A stretch of DNA of 21,904 bases from Planctomycetales bacterium (lineage in GTDB: Bacteria; Planctomycetota; Planctomycetia; Pirellulales; Thermoguttaceae). The notes beneath the pieces were generated by a model, which had not been told where the DNA came from, did not search any database, and saw nothing but the letters and a program-made list of their open reading frames with translations. The DNA is taken from the NCBI GenBank assembly GCA_007119795.1, contig SKOZ01000093.1, positions 1-21,904 of the forward strand, written 5' to 3'. The position numbers and the translations under genes were made by a program. Positions 6,782-13,604 of this stretch are shown here, in pieces; position 1 is the first letter of the stretch; each line of letters starts with the position of its first letter.

Positions 6782-8131
6782 CTAGAGGACGTCGGTGTAG
6801 CCGGGCATGGCGATGGGGTAGTTGCCGTCTTCGTCGGGCATCACGGGGGGATCGTCGTCCCAGCTCAGCTCATCGAGGCCGGGGGCGAGTTCGCGGTTCG
6901 AGGCCAGAGCCTCCTCGAAGGTGATCGTCCCGCCCGAGAAAGCTGCCATGCGGCCGAGGATGGCCGTCATGCAGGCCATGGCGCAGCGCTCGGTCTCGTT
7001 GTGGGGTGTGTCGTTGCGGATGGCCTCGAAGAGGACGTCCATCTCCACCTGGTAGGGGCTTGGTGCCGATCCCTCGTGCTGCCAGATGCGGTGCGCGCTG
7101 GCCGCGTTGTGCCCGCGGTAAAGCTCGGGACGCGAGATGCCTTCGCCGAGGACGCCGCAGCCGGTGGTGCCGTGGATGACGTTGCCGAAGAAGCCCCAGG
7201 TGTTGTCCTGGTGGCGCCCCTGGGCGAGGAGCCGCCGGCCGTCGGCGAAGGTGAACTCGACGGCGTAGTGATCGAACATTTGATCGGCGGCCTGGCGGAC
7301 CTGGCGTCCCCCCTGGCCCTGGGCGGAGACCGGCCAGCCGTCCATCACCCAACAGCCGACGTCGATGTTATGGATCAACCAGTCGACGAAGAAGCTGCCG
7401 TTGACCCAGGTGAAGCAACTGTAGTTGGCAACCTGATAGGCCAGCTCGCTCATTCCGGGCTGCTTGGCACCGATGCCCACCGCACCGTGCATGCGGTAGA
7501 TCCAGCCGGTGATCGGCAACCCGATGGTCCCCTCGTGCACCTCGTGGATGGCTGCCTGGAGCGGCAGATTGTGACGGCACATGAGCCCGCCGACGATCTT
7601 GAGGTTCTTCTCCTCGGCCCGCTTGCCGGCAGCGAGCACGCGGCGGATGCCGGGGGCGTCGACGGCGAACGACTTCTCCATGAAGACATGGCACCCCTTT
7701 TCGACGGCATATTCCAGGTGTTGGGGGCGGAAGGCGGGGGCCGTGGCCAGGAGGACGACGTCGCCGGGGTCGAGACAGTCGATCGCCTTGCGGAAGGCGT
7801 CCAGGCCCAGAAAGCGGCGGTCCTCGGGGACGTCGACCTGGTCGCCGAACTGGTCGGAGAGGGTGCGGTGGCAGCCGTCGAGGCGATGCTGGAAGACGTC
7901 GGCCAGGGCTACCAGCCGGGTAGGCCCGGCCGTCGAGAGGGCGTTGGCCCCCGCTCCCGTGCCGCGGCCTCCGCAGCCAACCAGGGCCACCTTGATCGTG
8001 TGGTCTTCGGCGGCGTGGACACGAGAGGCAAGGGTGGCCGTGAGCGAGGTGGCGGCCAGGGCGGAAGCCGACTGCTGGAGGAAGCTGCGACGTGAGCGGA
8101 GGCGGTGGGGAAAGGTCGGGTCGGCATGCAT
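6782..8131 (-). CDS. Tat-exported Gfo/Idh/MocA-family oxidoreductase, copy 1
   Basis: This is a predicted NAD(P)-dependent sugar or cyclitol oxidoreductase, 449 residues from ATG 8131. An AGGGAG 9 bases upstream supports this start. The open frame continues 46 codons upstream in non-protein-like sequence. The N-terminus carries a twin-arginine signal (SRRSFLQ, 13-19), a hydrophobic stretch (SALAATSLTATLA) and a likely cleavage after VHA (40). The Rossmann fold starts with KVALVGCGGRGTGA (47-60). The family's usual catalytic EKP motif reads EKS here (152-154, in FMEKSFAVDAPG). HNID (254-257) probably supplies the substrate/catalytic His. Tat export of a cofactor-loaded, folded enzyme is a recurrent planctomycete pattern, and the substrate is unknown. 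It is strikingly similar to the plus-strand gene at 15563, with shared blocks 'DAFRKAID' and 'EYAVEKG.HVFMEKSFAVDAP', so the two are paralogues. Confidence 0.9.
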   Translation of the reverse strand: MHADPTFPHRLRSRRSFLQQSASALAATSLTATLASRVHAAEDHTIKVALVGCGGRGTGAGANALSTAGPTRLVALADVFQHRLDGCHRTLSDQFGDQVDVPEDRRFLGLDAFRKAIDCLDPGDVVLLATAPAFRPQHLEYAVEKGCHVFMEKSFAVDAPGIRRVLAAGKRAEEKNLKIVGGLMCRHNLPLQAAIHEVHEGTIGLPITGWIYRMHGAVGIGAKQPGMSELAYQVANYSCFTWVNGSFFVDWLIHNIDVGCWVMDGWPVSAQGQGGRQVRQAADQMFDHYAVEFTFADGRRLLAQGRHQDNTWGFFGNVIHGTTGCGVLGEGISRPELYRGHNAASAHRIWQHEGSAPSPYQVEMDVLFEAIRNDTPHNETERCAMACMTAILGRMAAFSGGTITFEEALASNRELAPGLDELSWDDDPPVMPDEDGNYPIAMPGYTDVL

Positions 8132-8981
8132 GACCGATGGCTCCCTGGATGCGGAGGGTGAGATGGACGGGCCGAGCGCCCCGGATCGACTTTGGGGGAG
8201 GCGACCGCCGTGGCGAGCCAGGGTGCGGGGCCGATCCCCCCGACAGTCGCCGTGGCCGTACCCCGGCAAGAACGGCGGAAGGGATTACAGCATGGTAACT
8301 CCACGGCAGGTGCTCCGCAACGTACCGTAACGACCGGTTGCCGGTTCCGCCGGGCAATGCGGGTGACCGCCGCGGGCGGGACGTGCGGAGCAGCGGGGCG
8401 GAGAACGTGTTAAACCTTGCCGGCCGTGCGGGTTGCGGCGAGTTTGCCGGCTGCGAATTCCCTAGCAGTTCTGGCGGTGGTTCCTGATCTGCAAATCGTT
8501 ATAAGGCCTGTGTTTACGGCATGAACGGCGCGACCGATTCCTCAGGCACGACCGAAGCGGACGGCAAAAACGGAAAAAAAGGTTCCGTGGACGCAGAGGG
8601 GCGAACCGAAACCTATTTACCAGAGACAACCACGGGACACGGAAGTTGCGCGAGGGGGGCCTCTGCGAGACTTCGGCCGGGCCCGCCGCCGGGCGCGGCT
8701 GCCCTCCTTCCGTTCCTCCGCACGCTCCTGAGGTTGTTGGCTGCGGAATCCATGCGGCGTCCTCGAGCGGGTTTCCCCGTGATCGGCGGTGAACACGGAG
8801 ACGCGGGCAGCGCAGCCGAGGGGAGGACAAGAAGAGATCAGCGTCCCCGAAGGCGCGGAGACCGAGCCCTAATGACGCTCTGGTGGGCGTGATGGGCCTG
8901 CGGTGGGGTGGCCGGGCAGGTCCCGCCGTTCGGTTTCCGGAAACGACCCACCATGGGGTGAATCCTTACAGGAGGGAAGGC
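8132..8981. other. Long gene-free region with degraded 'CACGGAG'-type repeats
   Basis: About 850 bases separate divergent genes. All open frames here are Arg/Pro/Gly-rich and have no start signals or domain features, so I call no gene. Between about 8580 and 8870 there are four imperfect copies of a purine-rich motif of the type (CC)ACGGAGACGCGGAG: near 8584-8605, 8622-8645, 8790-8806 and 8846-8862. They resemble the 'CACAGAGACACAGAGG' intergenic repeats I know from many environmental genomes. A runaway A tract (8565-8580) precedes them. TATAAG at 8500-8505 has no matching -35. TGCGAATTC at 8452-8460 matches one arm of the REP-like palindrome described at 11345. The last 20 bases hold the strong ribosome site of the BON gene. 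Confidence 0.5.
8582..8865. repeat. Cluster of degenerate CACGGAG-type intergenic repeats
   Basis: Copies seen by eye include CCGTGGACGCAGAGG (8584-8598), CCACGGGACACGGAAG (8630-8645), GAACACGGAGACGCGG (8791-8806) and CGAAGGCGCGGAGACC (8848-8863). They are imperfect and irregularly spaced, so this is not a CRISPR or a tandem array. The similarity to widespread short intergenic repeats is from memory. Confidence 0.35.
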
Positions 8982-9830
8982 ATGCGACGAATGTTGATTG
9001 GGTTGGTGGTTGCGGCAGCCACCGTCATGATCCCCACATGGGCCCTGGCCTCGAACCAAGAGGTTGCCGAGCAGATCGCCGCCAATCTGCGCGAAAGCGG
9101 CCGCCTCCAGGACTACAACATCGGGGTGAAGTACCAGGACGGCACCGCCTGGCTGCGGGGGAGAGTCCGCAGCGAGGAGCAGTTGGACGCCGCGCTCACG
9201 GTCGTCTTCGAGACGGCCGGCGTCAACCGGGTGGTCAACGACGTCACCGTGGACACCACCGGGGGGACGGCGACGGCCGACGGCCCGCAACTGATGCTCA
9301 CCGGCGGCGCCCTGGAACCCGAGCAGGTCTTCCCCGGCGCGGCCCCGGCGGCCCCCGCCCCCGTGAACCCCAACTACGCGGCTCGCCGCCTCCAGCAGGT
9401 GACGCGCAATCCGGCGCCCGCGCAGCAGGCTGCCACGAACGGCCATCAAGGGAGCCCGATTCCGCAGGCCAGGGCGCCGCAGCCCGCCGGCCAGTCGGTG
9501 CAGGCCATACCCCGCAGCGGCCGGCCCATGCCCGTGGCTTACACCACCGGCCAGCCGGTACAAGCCCAGCACGTGGTGCCGGGATACGTCCCGCCCATGG
9601 CCGCCGGAGGTGCCCCGGCCCGCTACGACCAGCCCTACATGCCGAAGCACGCCTGGCCCAGCTACGCTGCCTACCCGAACTATGCTGCTCTGAGCTACCC
9701 GAAGCAGTACTCGCCGATGGCTTGGCCCTATATCGGCCCCTTCTATCCCTACCCGCAGGTCCCCCTCGGTTGGCGCAAAGTCACGCTCGAGTGGGACAAC
9801 GGCTGGTGGTTCCTCGACTTTAAAGACTAA
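8982..9830 (+). CDS. Secreted BON-domain protein with planctomycete-type Tyr/Pro/Trp-rich C-terminus
   Basis: The protein has 282 residues from ATG 8982, which is preceded by AGGAGGG with 5-6 bases spacing. The open frame extends 33 codons upstream but the signal peptide fixes this start. Residues 1-24 are a signal peptide (MRRMLIGLVVAAATVMIPTWALA), and residues 26-92 are one BON domain (EVAEQIAANLRESGRL ... VNRVVNDVTV). Residues 95-215 are a low-complexity Ala/Pro/Gln linker. Residues about 220-282 are a Tyr-, Pro- and Trp-rich tail that ends VTLEWDNGWWFLDFKD, which I know only from Pirellulales BON proteins. BON domains are thought to bind phospholipid or the cell envelope (OsmY-like), so an envelope role is likely, possibly structural. 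The gene stands alone and ends in a good intrinsic terminator. Confidence 0.88.
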   Translation: MRRMLIGLVVAAATVMIPTWALASNQEVAEQIAANLRESGRLQDYNIGVKYQDGTAWLRGRVRSEEQLDAALTVVFETAGVNRVVNDVTVDTTGGTATADGPQLMLTGGALEPEQVFPGAAPAAPAPVNPNYAARRLQQVTRNPAPAQQAATNGHQGSPIPQARAPQPAGQSVQAIPRSGRPMPVAYTTGQPVQAQHVVPGYVPPMAAGGAPARYDQPYMPKHAWPSYAAYPNYAALSYPKQYSPMAWPYIGPFYPYPQVPLGWRKVTLEWDNGWWFLDFKD

Positions 9831-9862
9831 GTGCTTTTCGTCCAGCCTCCGAAAAGCGTTCC

Positions 9863-9909
9863 ACGACGCCCCGGCGCCGCACCGCGGTGCAGGGGCGTTG
9901 TCCTTTTCT
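9863..9909 (+). terminator. Rho-independent terminator of the BON-domain gene
   Basis: ACGACGCCCC (9863-9872) pairs with GGGGCGTTGT (9892-9901), 10 bp with one G-T pair. The loop itself contains the palindrome GCACCGCGGTGC (9879-9890), and the stem is followed by CCTTTTCTT. This is the best intrinsic terminator in the window. It lies 33 bases after the stop codon and between two convergent genes, so it may also stop pyrC transcripts. Confidence 0.78.
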
Positions 9910-9947
9910 TGGCCACGGGGGCTCGCGTACGGAGGCCCCCCCCAGGT

Positions 9948-11225
9948 TTAACGGCGGGCGAGCTTCACCCGGCCGTCGACCAGCACCGTCTCCGCGCGGC
10001 CGGTCAATTCCCAGCCGGCGAACGGCGTATTGGTGCTCTTGGAGCGAAACTCGGCGGGGTCGACGATCCATCGGGCCCTCGGGTCGATGATCGTCACGTC
10101 GGCATCGGCGCCGATGCGGAGCGTCCCCTTGTCGATGCCCAGGATGCGTGCCGGGTTGACGGTCATCTTCGCCAGGGCGGCGGGCCAGTCGAGGTGGCCC
10201 GGCTCGATCAGCCGGCTGACCACCAGGCCCAAAGCGGTCTCCAGGCCCACGATGCCGAAGGGAGCCCGGTCCAACTCCTGCATTTTCTTTTCCTTCGCGT
10301 GCGGGGCGTGGTCGGTGACGATGCAGTCGATCGTGCCGTCGGCGAGCCCTTCGATGCAGGCATCGACGTGGCGCTGCTCGCGCAGGGGGGGATTCATCTT
10401 GTAGTTGGCATCGAAGCTCCGCAGGCACTCGTCGGTGAGGGAAAAATGGTGCGGGCAGACCTCGGTGGTGACCCGGACCCCGCGGCGCTTGGCCCGCCGC
10501 ACGGCGTCGACGCTCCCCGCCGTGGAAACGTGCATGAGGTGGAACCGCCCGCCCGTGGCCTCGGCCAAGGCGATGTCGCGGCTGGCCATGACGTCCTCGG
10601 CCGCCGAGGGGAAGCCGTCCAGCCCGAGGATCAGCGAAACGAGCCCTTCGTGCATGACGCCGAACTGGGTCAGCTCGCGAATCTCGGAGTGGTTGAGGAC
10701 CGGCTTGTCGAACATCAGGCAGTACTCGAATACCCGACGCATGAGCTCCGGATCGTAGACGGGGGCGCCGTCGTCGCTGAAGGCCACCGCCCCCGCCTCG
10801 ACCAACTGGCCGATCTCGGCGAGCTCTTTGCCTTCGCGGTTCTTGCTCACGCAGGCGATCACGAAGACGTGGCAGTGCTCGGCGCGGGCCGCCTGGTGGA
10901 GGACGAACTCTATGGCGGCCCGCGAGTCGATGGGCGGTTCCGTATTCGGGATGCAGGCGATCGAGGTGAAGCCGCCGGCCAGAGCCGCCTCGGAACCGGT
11001 CTCGATCGTCTCGTCCTCTTCTCCGCCCGGTTCGCGGAGGTGGACGTGGATGTCGATCAAGCCGGGCGCGACGATGCGGTCCGTGGCGTCGACGACTTCA
11101 TCGAACTCCCCCTCGGTCACGTCGAAGGCGGCGATCTTGCCCTCCCGGATGAGAAGGCTGGTCACCCGGTCCATCGATTGGCTGGGGTCGATCACCCGGC
11201 CGTTGCGAATGAGGATGGTCGACAT
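9948..11225 (-). CDS. pyrC: Dihydroorotase, type I (amidohydrolase family)
   Basis: PyrC closes N-carbamoyl-L-aspartate to dihydroorotate, the third step of UMP synthesis, in the cytoplasm. The 425 residues from ATG 11225 fit the type I (long, ~425-residue) bacterial dihydroorotase. Metal and active-site residues are visible: H60 and H62 in DIHVHLREPG, D152 in FSDDGAP (the type I bridging aspartate that replaces a carboxylated lysine), H179 in LNHSE, H232 in LMHVSTA and D305 in VTDHAPH. Substrate-binding N93 lies in CIPNTEPP, and NANYKMNPPLR is represented by 'ANYKMNPPLRE' (273-283). A G-rich GGGGGAAG sits just before the start, immediately after a hairpin at 11238-11257. pyrB lies 151 bases upstream on the same strand. 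Type I dihydroorotases often work in a complex with aspartate transcarbamoylase, which fits the pairing here. Confidence 0.95.
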   Translation of the reverse strand: MSTILIRNGRVIDPSQSMDRVTSLLIREGKIAAFDVTEGEFDEVVDATDRIVAPGLIDIHVHLREPGGEEDETIETGSEAALAGGFTSIACIPNTEPPIDSRAAIEFVLHQAARAEHCHVFVIACVSKNREGKELAEIGQLVEAGAVAFSDDGAPVYDPELMRRVFEYCLMFDKPVLNHSEIRELTQFGVMHEGLVSLILGLDGFPSAAEDVMASRDIALAEATGGRFHLMHVSTAGSVDAVRRAKRRGVRVTTEVCPHHFSLTDECLRSFDANYKMNPPLREQRHVDACIEGLADGTIDCIVTDHAPHAKEKKMQELDRAPFGIVGLETALGLVVSRLIEPGHLDWPAALAKMTVNPARILGIDKGTLRIGADADVTIIDPRARWIVDPAEFRSKSTNTPFAGWELTGRAETVLVDGRVKLARR

Positions 11226-11237
11226 CGATTCTTCCCC

Positions 11238-11257
11238 CGAGTCGGTAACCGAACTCG
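11238..11257 (-). promoter_or_regulatory. Hairpin abutting the pyrC ribosome-binding site
   Basis: CGAGTCGGT (11238-11246) pairs with ACCG (11248-11251) and ACTCG (11253-11257), giving 9 bp with one bulged A and a minimal loop. On the pyrC mRNA it ends directly at the G-rich ribosome site before ATG 11225. It could modulate pyrC translation. No known pyrimidine-sensing motif was recognised. Confidence 0.35.
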
Positions 11258-11269
11258 TACGCGTTCCGA

Positions 11270-11294
11270 GGTAGCGGAACTCACAAGAGTTCCG
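11270..11294 (+). repeat. REP-like palindrome, copy A (GGTAG foot plus 8-bp hairpin)
   Basis: GGTAG (11270-11274) is followed by CGGAACTC, loop ACAA and GAGTTCCG (11275-11294), a perfect 8-bp stem. The architecture is shared with copy B on the opposite strand 50 bases away, and the two differ at paired stem positions in a compensatory way. A GTAG tetranucleotide at the foot of a hairpin is the hallmark of REP sequences mobilised by RAYT transposases. A secondary, competing hairpin uses GTTCCG (11263-11268) with CGGAAC (11275-11280). Confidence 0.6.
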
Positions 11295-11344
11295 ATGGTG
11301 TCCAGGCCGTCTCGCCCTTATTCCACCCCTTTCGATCCGCCAGT

Positions 11345-11369
11345 CCGAATTCTTGCGAATTCGGCTACC
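11345..11369 (-). repeat. REP-like palindrome, copy B (inverted relative to copy A)
   Basis: On the minus strand GGTAG (11369-11365) is followed by CCGAATTC, loop GCAA (a GNRA tetraloop) and GAATTCGG (11364-11345), again a perfect 8-bp stem. It begins 8 bases after the pyrB stop codon. Compared with copy A, the stem changes are C-G to G-C and T-A to C-G, both keeping the pairing. There is no T-run, so it is not a standard terminator. Confidence 0.6.
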
Positions 11370-11376
11370 ATAAGCG

Positions 11377-12339
11377 TTAACGCCCCCCGATCAATAGCCA
11401 CAAGACCGCCATCCGCACGGCGAGCCCGTTGGTCACTTGCTCGAGGATGGCCGATTGGGGGCCGTCGGCCACGTCGGGCGTCACCTCGACTCCCCGGTTG
11501 ATCGGACCGGGGGCGAGAATGAGAATCTCCGGTTTCGTCCGCTCCAGCCGGCGGCGGTCCATGGCATAGAGGTGGGCGTACTCGCGGACGGACGGGAATG
11601 GCCGCGTGTACTGCCGCTCGAACTGGATGCGAAGGAGGTTGAGCACGTCGACCTCCGGGAGGATGGCATCGAGGCTGTACGAATAGTCGATTCCCAGTTC
11701 CTTCCACCGCGGCGAGACGAGCGTCGAGGGACCGCAGACGATGACCCGCGCGCCGAGCCGCTTCAGCCCCCAGATGTTCGACCTTGCCGTGCGGCTGTGG
11801 GCGATGTCGCCCACCAGGGCGACGGTGAGCCCCTCGACGCGGCCCATCCGCTGGCGAATGGTGAGAATGTCGAGCAATCCCTGAGTGGGATGTTCGTGGG
11901 GGCCGTCACCGGCGTTGACTACCGAGCACCCCAGGTTCTGGGCCAGGAGGTGGGGGGTTCCCGGCGTGCGGTGACGGGTGACGACCAAATCGACCCCCAT
12001 AGCCTCGATATTCTTGGCCGTATCGATGAAGGTCTCCCCCTTGGCGAGGCTGCTGCTGCCGGAAGAGAAATCGACCACGTCGGCCCCCAACCGCCGGGCC
12101 GCCAGGGCGAAACTCGTGCGCGTCCTCGTAGAATTCTCGAAGAAGAGGTTTACGCATGTCTTACCGGAGAGCAGGGGAATCCGGTTCCGCCCCGCATCGA
12201 TCCGGCGGCGGAAATGGTCGGCCGCATCGAGAATCAGGGTGATTTCCTCCGCCGAGAGGTCTTCCAAGCCCAGCAGATGCCGCCGCGTCCAAGCGGCCGG
12301 CACAGGGCCGATTTCGAGCGTTTGCGATTCTGCGTTCAC
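11377..12339 (-). CDS. pyrB: Aspartate carbamoyltransferase, catalytic chain
   Basis: PyrB joins carbamoyl phosphate and L-aspartate to N-carbamoyl-aspartate, the committed step of pyrimidine synthesis. I start it at GTG 12339, which has GAGGAG 8 bases upstream and gives 320 residues, the normal length. The open frame continues 73 codons upstream without an earlier plausible start. The carbamoyl-phosphate loop STRTR (70-74), the partner-subunit S/K loop SSLAKGE (K100), HRTPGT (123-128), HPTQ (150-153), the aspartate-binding R237 in LLRIQFE and PGPINRG (277-283) are all intact. No regulatory chain (pyrI) is in the window. pyrC follows after 151 bases on the same strand, so the two are probably co-transcribed. 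The C-terminal 'LLIGGR' abuts the REP-like element. Confidence 0.95.
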   Translation of the reverse strand: MNAESQTLEIGPVPAAWTRRHLLGLEDLSAEEITLILDAADHFRRRIDAGRNRIPLLSGKTCVNLFFENSTRTRTSFALAARRLGADVVDFSSGSSSLAKGETFIDTAKNIEAMGVDLVVTRHRTPGTPHLLAQNLGCSVVNAGDGPHEHPTQGLLDILTIRQRMGRVEGLTVALVGDIAHSRTARSNIWGLKRLGARVIVCGPSTLVSPRWKELGIDYSYSLDAILPEVDVLNLLRIQFERQYTRPFPSVREYAHLYAMDRRRLERTKPEILILAPGPINRGVEVTPDVADGPQSAILEQVTNGLAVRMAVLWLLIGGR

Positions 12340-12347
12340 CGCCGCAG

Positions 12348-12353
12348 CTCCTC
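12348..12353 (-). promoter_or_regulatory. Shine-Dalgarno that fixes the pyrB GTG start
   Basis: GAGGAG (12353-12348 on the minus strand) lies 8 bases before GTG 12339. It is the only good ribosome site in this frame, and the resulting protein aligns with the usual aspartate carbamoyltransferase length. Confidence 0.7.
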
Positions 12354-12386
12354 GGGTCGATATCAGGGGCCCGCATCCGCACGGCG

Positions 12387-12415
12387 ATTCTACACGAGTC
12401 CGCCGGATGCGATAA
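12387..12415 (-). promoter_or_regulatory. Possible promoter of the pyrB-pyrC pair
   Basis: On the minus strand TTATCG (12415-12410) and TAGAAT (12392-12387) are 17 bases apart. The -10 box matches 5 of 6 positions and the -35 box about 3 of 6. The transcript would start near 12380 and give a leader of about 40 bases, too short for a typical attenuator. Confidence 0.35.
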
Positions 12416-12583
12416 GTAGGGTACGGCCACAAAGCAGCTCCCCGGGGACGGCGGCGGGCGAGCGGAGTCGTGCGGCGCTTCGAAGTGGCCGCTCCCCCCG
12501 GCCTCAGTGCCGTGGCGCATCGTACGCCACCACCCTTCCTCGTCCTACCGGTGCGCACCGCGACCGCCCCGCGCCGCTGTCGC

Positions 12584-12589
12584 TATAAT
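12584..12589 (+). promoter_or_regulatory. Consensus -10 box TATAAT directly before the GGDEF gene
   Basis: A perfect TATAAT ends 7 bases before ATG 12597. No ribosome site precedes that ATG. With the usual 7-base distance from -10 box to +1, transcription would begin at or one base before the A of the start codon, which gives a leaderless mRNA. There is no good -35 box: CGACCG is at the right distance and shares only GAC with the consensus. Confidence 0.5.
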
Positions 12590-12596
12590 GTCCGCC

Positions 12597-13583
12597 ATGA
12601 CCGAATGGCAGCCCCTGCGCATCCTCATCGTTGCCGAGCAGCGCGGCGCGGCGGCCCGCCTGGGCCGCGCCGCCGCGAGCGAAACGACCGTTGTGGCCAC
12701 CGACGCTGCGCGACTCCCCGGTGAGCCGGATGTCGTCATCCTCGCCGGCGAGGCAGCGCCGGCCGCGGGCGAGGACCTCGCAAAGGACCAGCGGCCAGCC
12801 GTAACGGTCCGTGTGGGGGGGGCTGGCACAGCCGATGTCCACCTTCCCCACAACGCGACCGACCGCGAGCTCCGCCTCGCCTGCACCCTCGGGGGGCAGA
12901 TGGCGCGATTGAGGCGGCAGTTGGCCCGCACCTCGCGGCTGCGCGAGCGGTTTGCCGCCGAAGCCCACACCGACCCGGTTACGGGACTGGCAAACCGCCG
13001 CGCGTGGGACGTCGAGTTCGCCGAACGGCTCGCCGCGCGGGCCGGCAGCCGCAGCAGCCTCAACGAAGCCGGCTCGGCGGGGGAACCGGCCAGGCGGCTC
13101 TGCGCGGCCGTCGTCGATCTGGATCAACTCAAGCTCGTGAACGACCGCCTCGGCCACACCGCGGGCGATCACCTGCTCCGCGCCGTGGGGCAGGCACTGC
13201 GCGCCTCGCTACGGAGCGACGACTTCGTGGCCCGCCTCGGCGGTGATGAATTCGGCCTCCTCTTTTGGGTCCGCAACGCCGGCGAGGCCGTCGCCGTCGT
13301 CGAACGCGTCCGCCGGCGGGTCTCGTCGGCCGGCGCGGCCGCCCTCGGCAACGTCGATGATCCGTCCCACCCGGCCGCAGGCATTACGGCCAGTGCGGGC
13401 CTGGCCCTGGCGGCGGCGACGCGGGGCGAGGTGGCGGCGGCGGACCAGGATGCCCGCCCTATGGGGAATTGGGCGAGCGAGGCGGAAGCCCTCTTTGCCT
13501 CGGCCGATGCCGCCCTCCGCCGCGCCAAGCAGACCGGCCGCAACCGAACCGTTTCGGCCGACGAGACAGAAGACGATCACTGA
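12597..13583 (+). CDS. Diguanylate cyclase (GGDEF) with degenerate receiver-like N-terminus
   Basis: This is a predicted cyclase that makes cyclic di-GMP from two GTP, cytoplasmic, 328 residues from ATG 12597. Residues 6-100 read like a receiver fold without its chemistry: LRILIVAEQRG replaces the acidic pair, and VVILAGEA has Ala50 where the phospho-aspartate should be. A basic helical linker (102-122) follows. The GGDEF domain (about 122-320) starts DPVTGLANRR (126-135), has the metal/substrate motif VVDLDQLKLVND (172-183) and the intact signature GGDEF (215-219). An inhibitory-site RxxD (R206-D209) lies exactly five residues before it, so product feedback is likely. A gap-filling Ala/Gly/Arg-rich insertion after about residue 250 is unusual. 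The start MTEW is preferred to ATG 12588, which lies inside the -10 box. It diverges from pyrB and converges on the beta-helix gene, with 21 bases between stops. Confidence 0.9.
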   Translation: MTEWQPLRILIVAEQRGAAARLGRAAASETTVVATDAARLPGEPDVVILAGEAAPAAGEDLAKDQRPAVTVRVGGAGTADVHLPHNATDRELRLACTLGGQMARLRRQLARTSRLRERFAAEAHTDPVTGLANRRAWDVEFAERLAARAGSRSSLNEAGSAGEPARRLCAAVVDLDQLKLVNDRLGHTAGDHLLRAVGQALRASLRSDDFVARLGGDEFGLLFWVRNAGEAVAVVERVRRRVSSAGAAALGNVDDPSHPAAGITASAGLALAAATRGEVAAADQDARPMGNWASEAEALFASADAALRRAKQTGRNRTVSADETEDDH

Positions 13584-13604
13584 TCGCCCGCTTTCCAGCG
13601 AAGC

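Noticed and set aside
8582..8865. Purine-rich repeats as a possible CRISPR array
   Set aside because: Copies are imperfect and irregularly spaced, with no constant-length spacers and no cas genes nearby.
8521..8892. Open frames on both strands in the 8.1-9.0 kb gap
   Set aside because: Composition is Arg/Pro/Gly-rich, no start signals are present, and the frames run through degenerate repeats.
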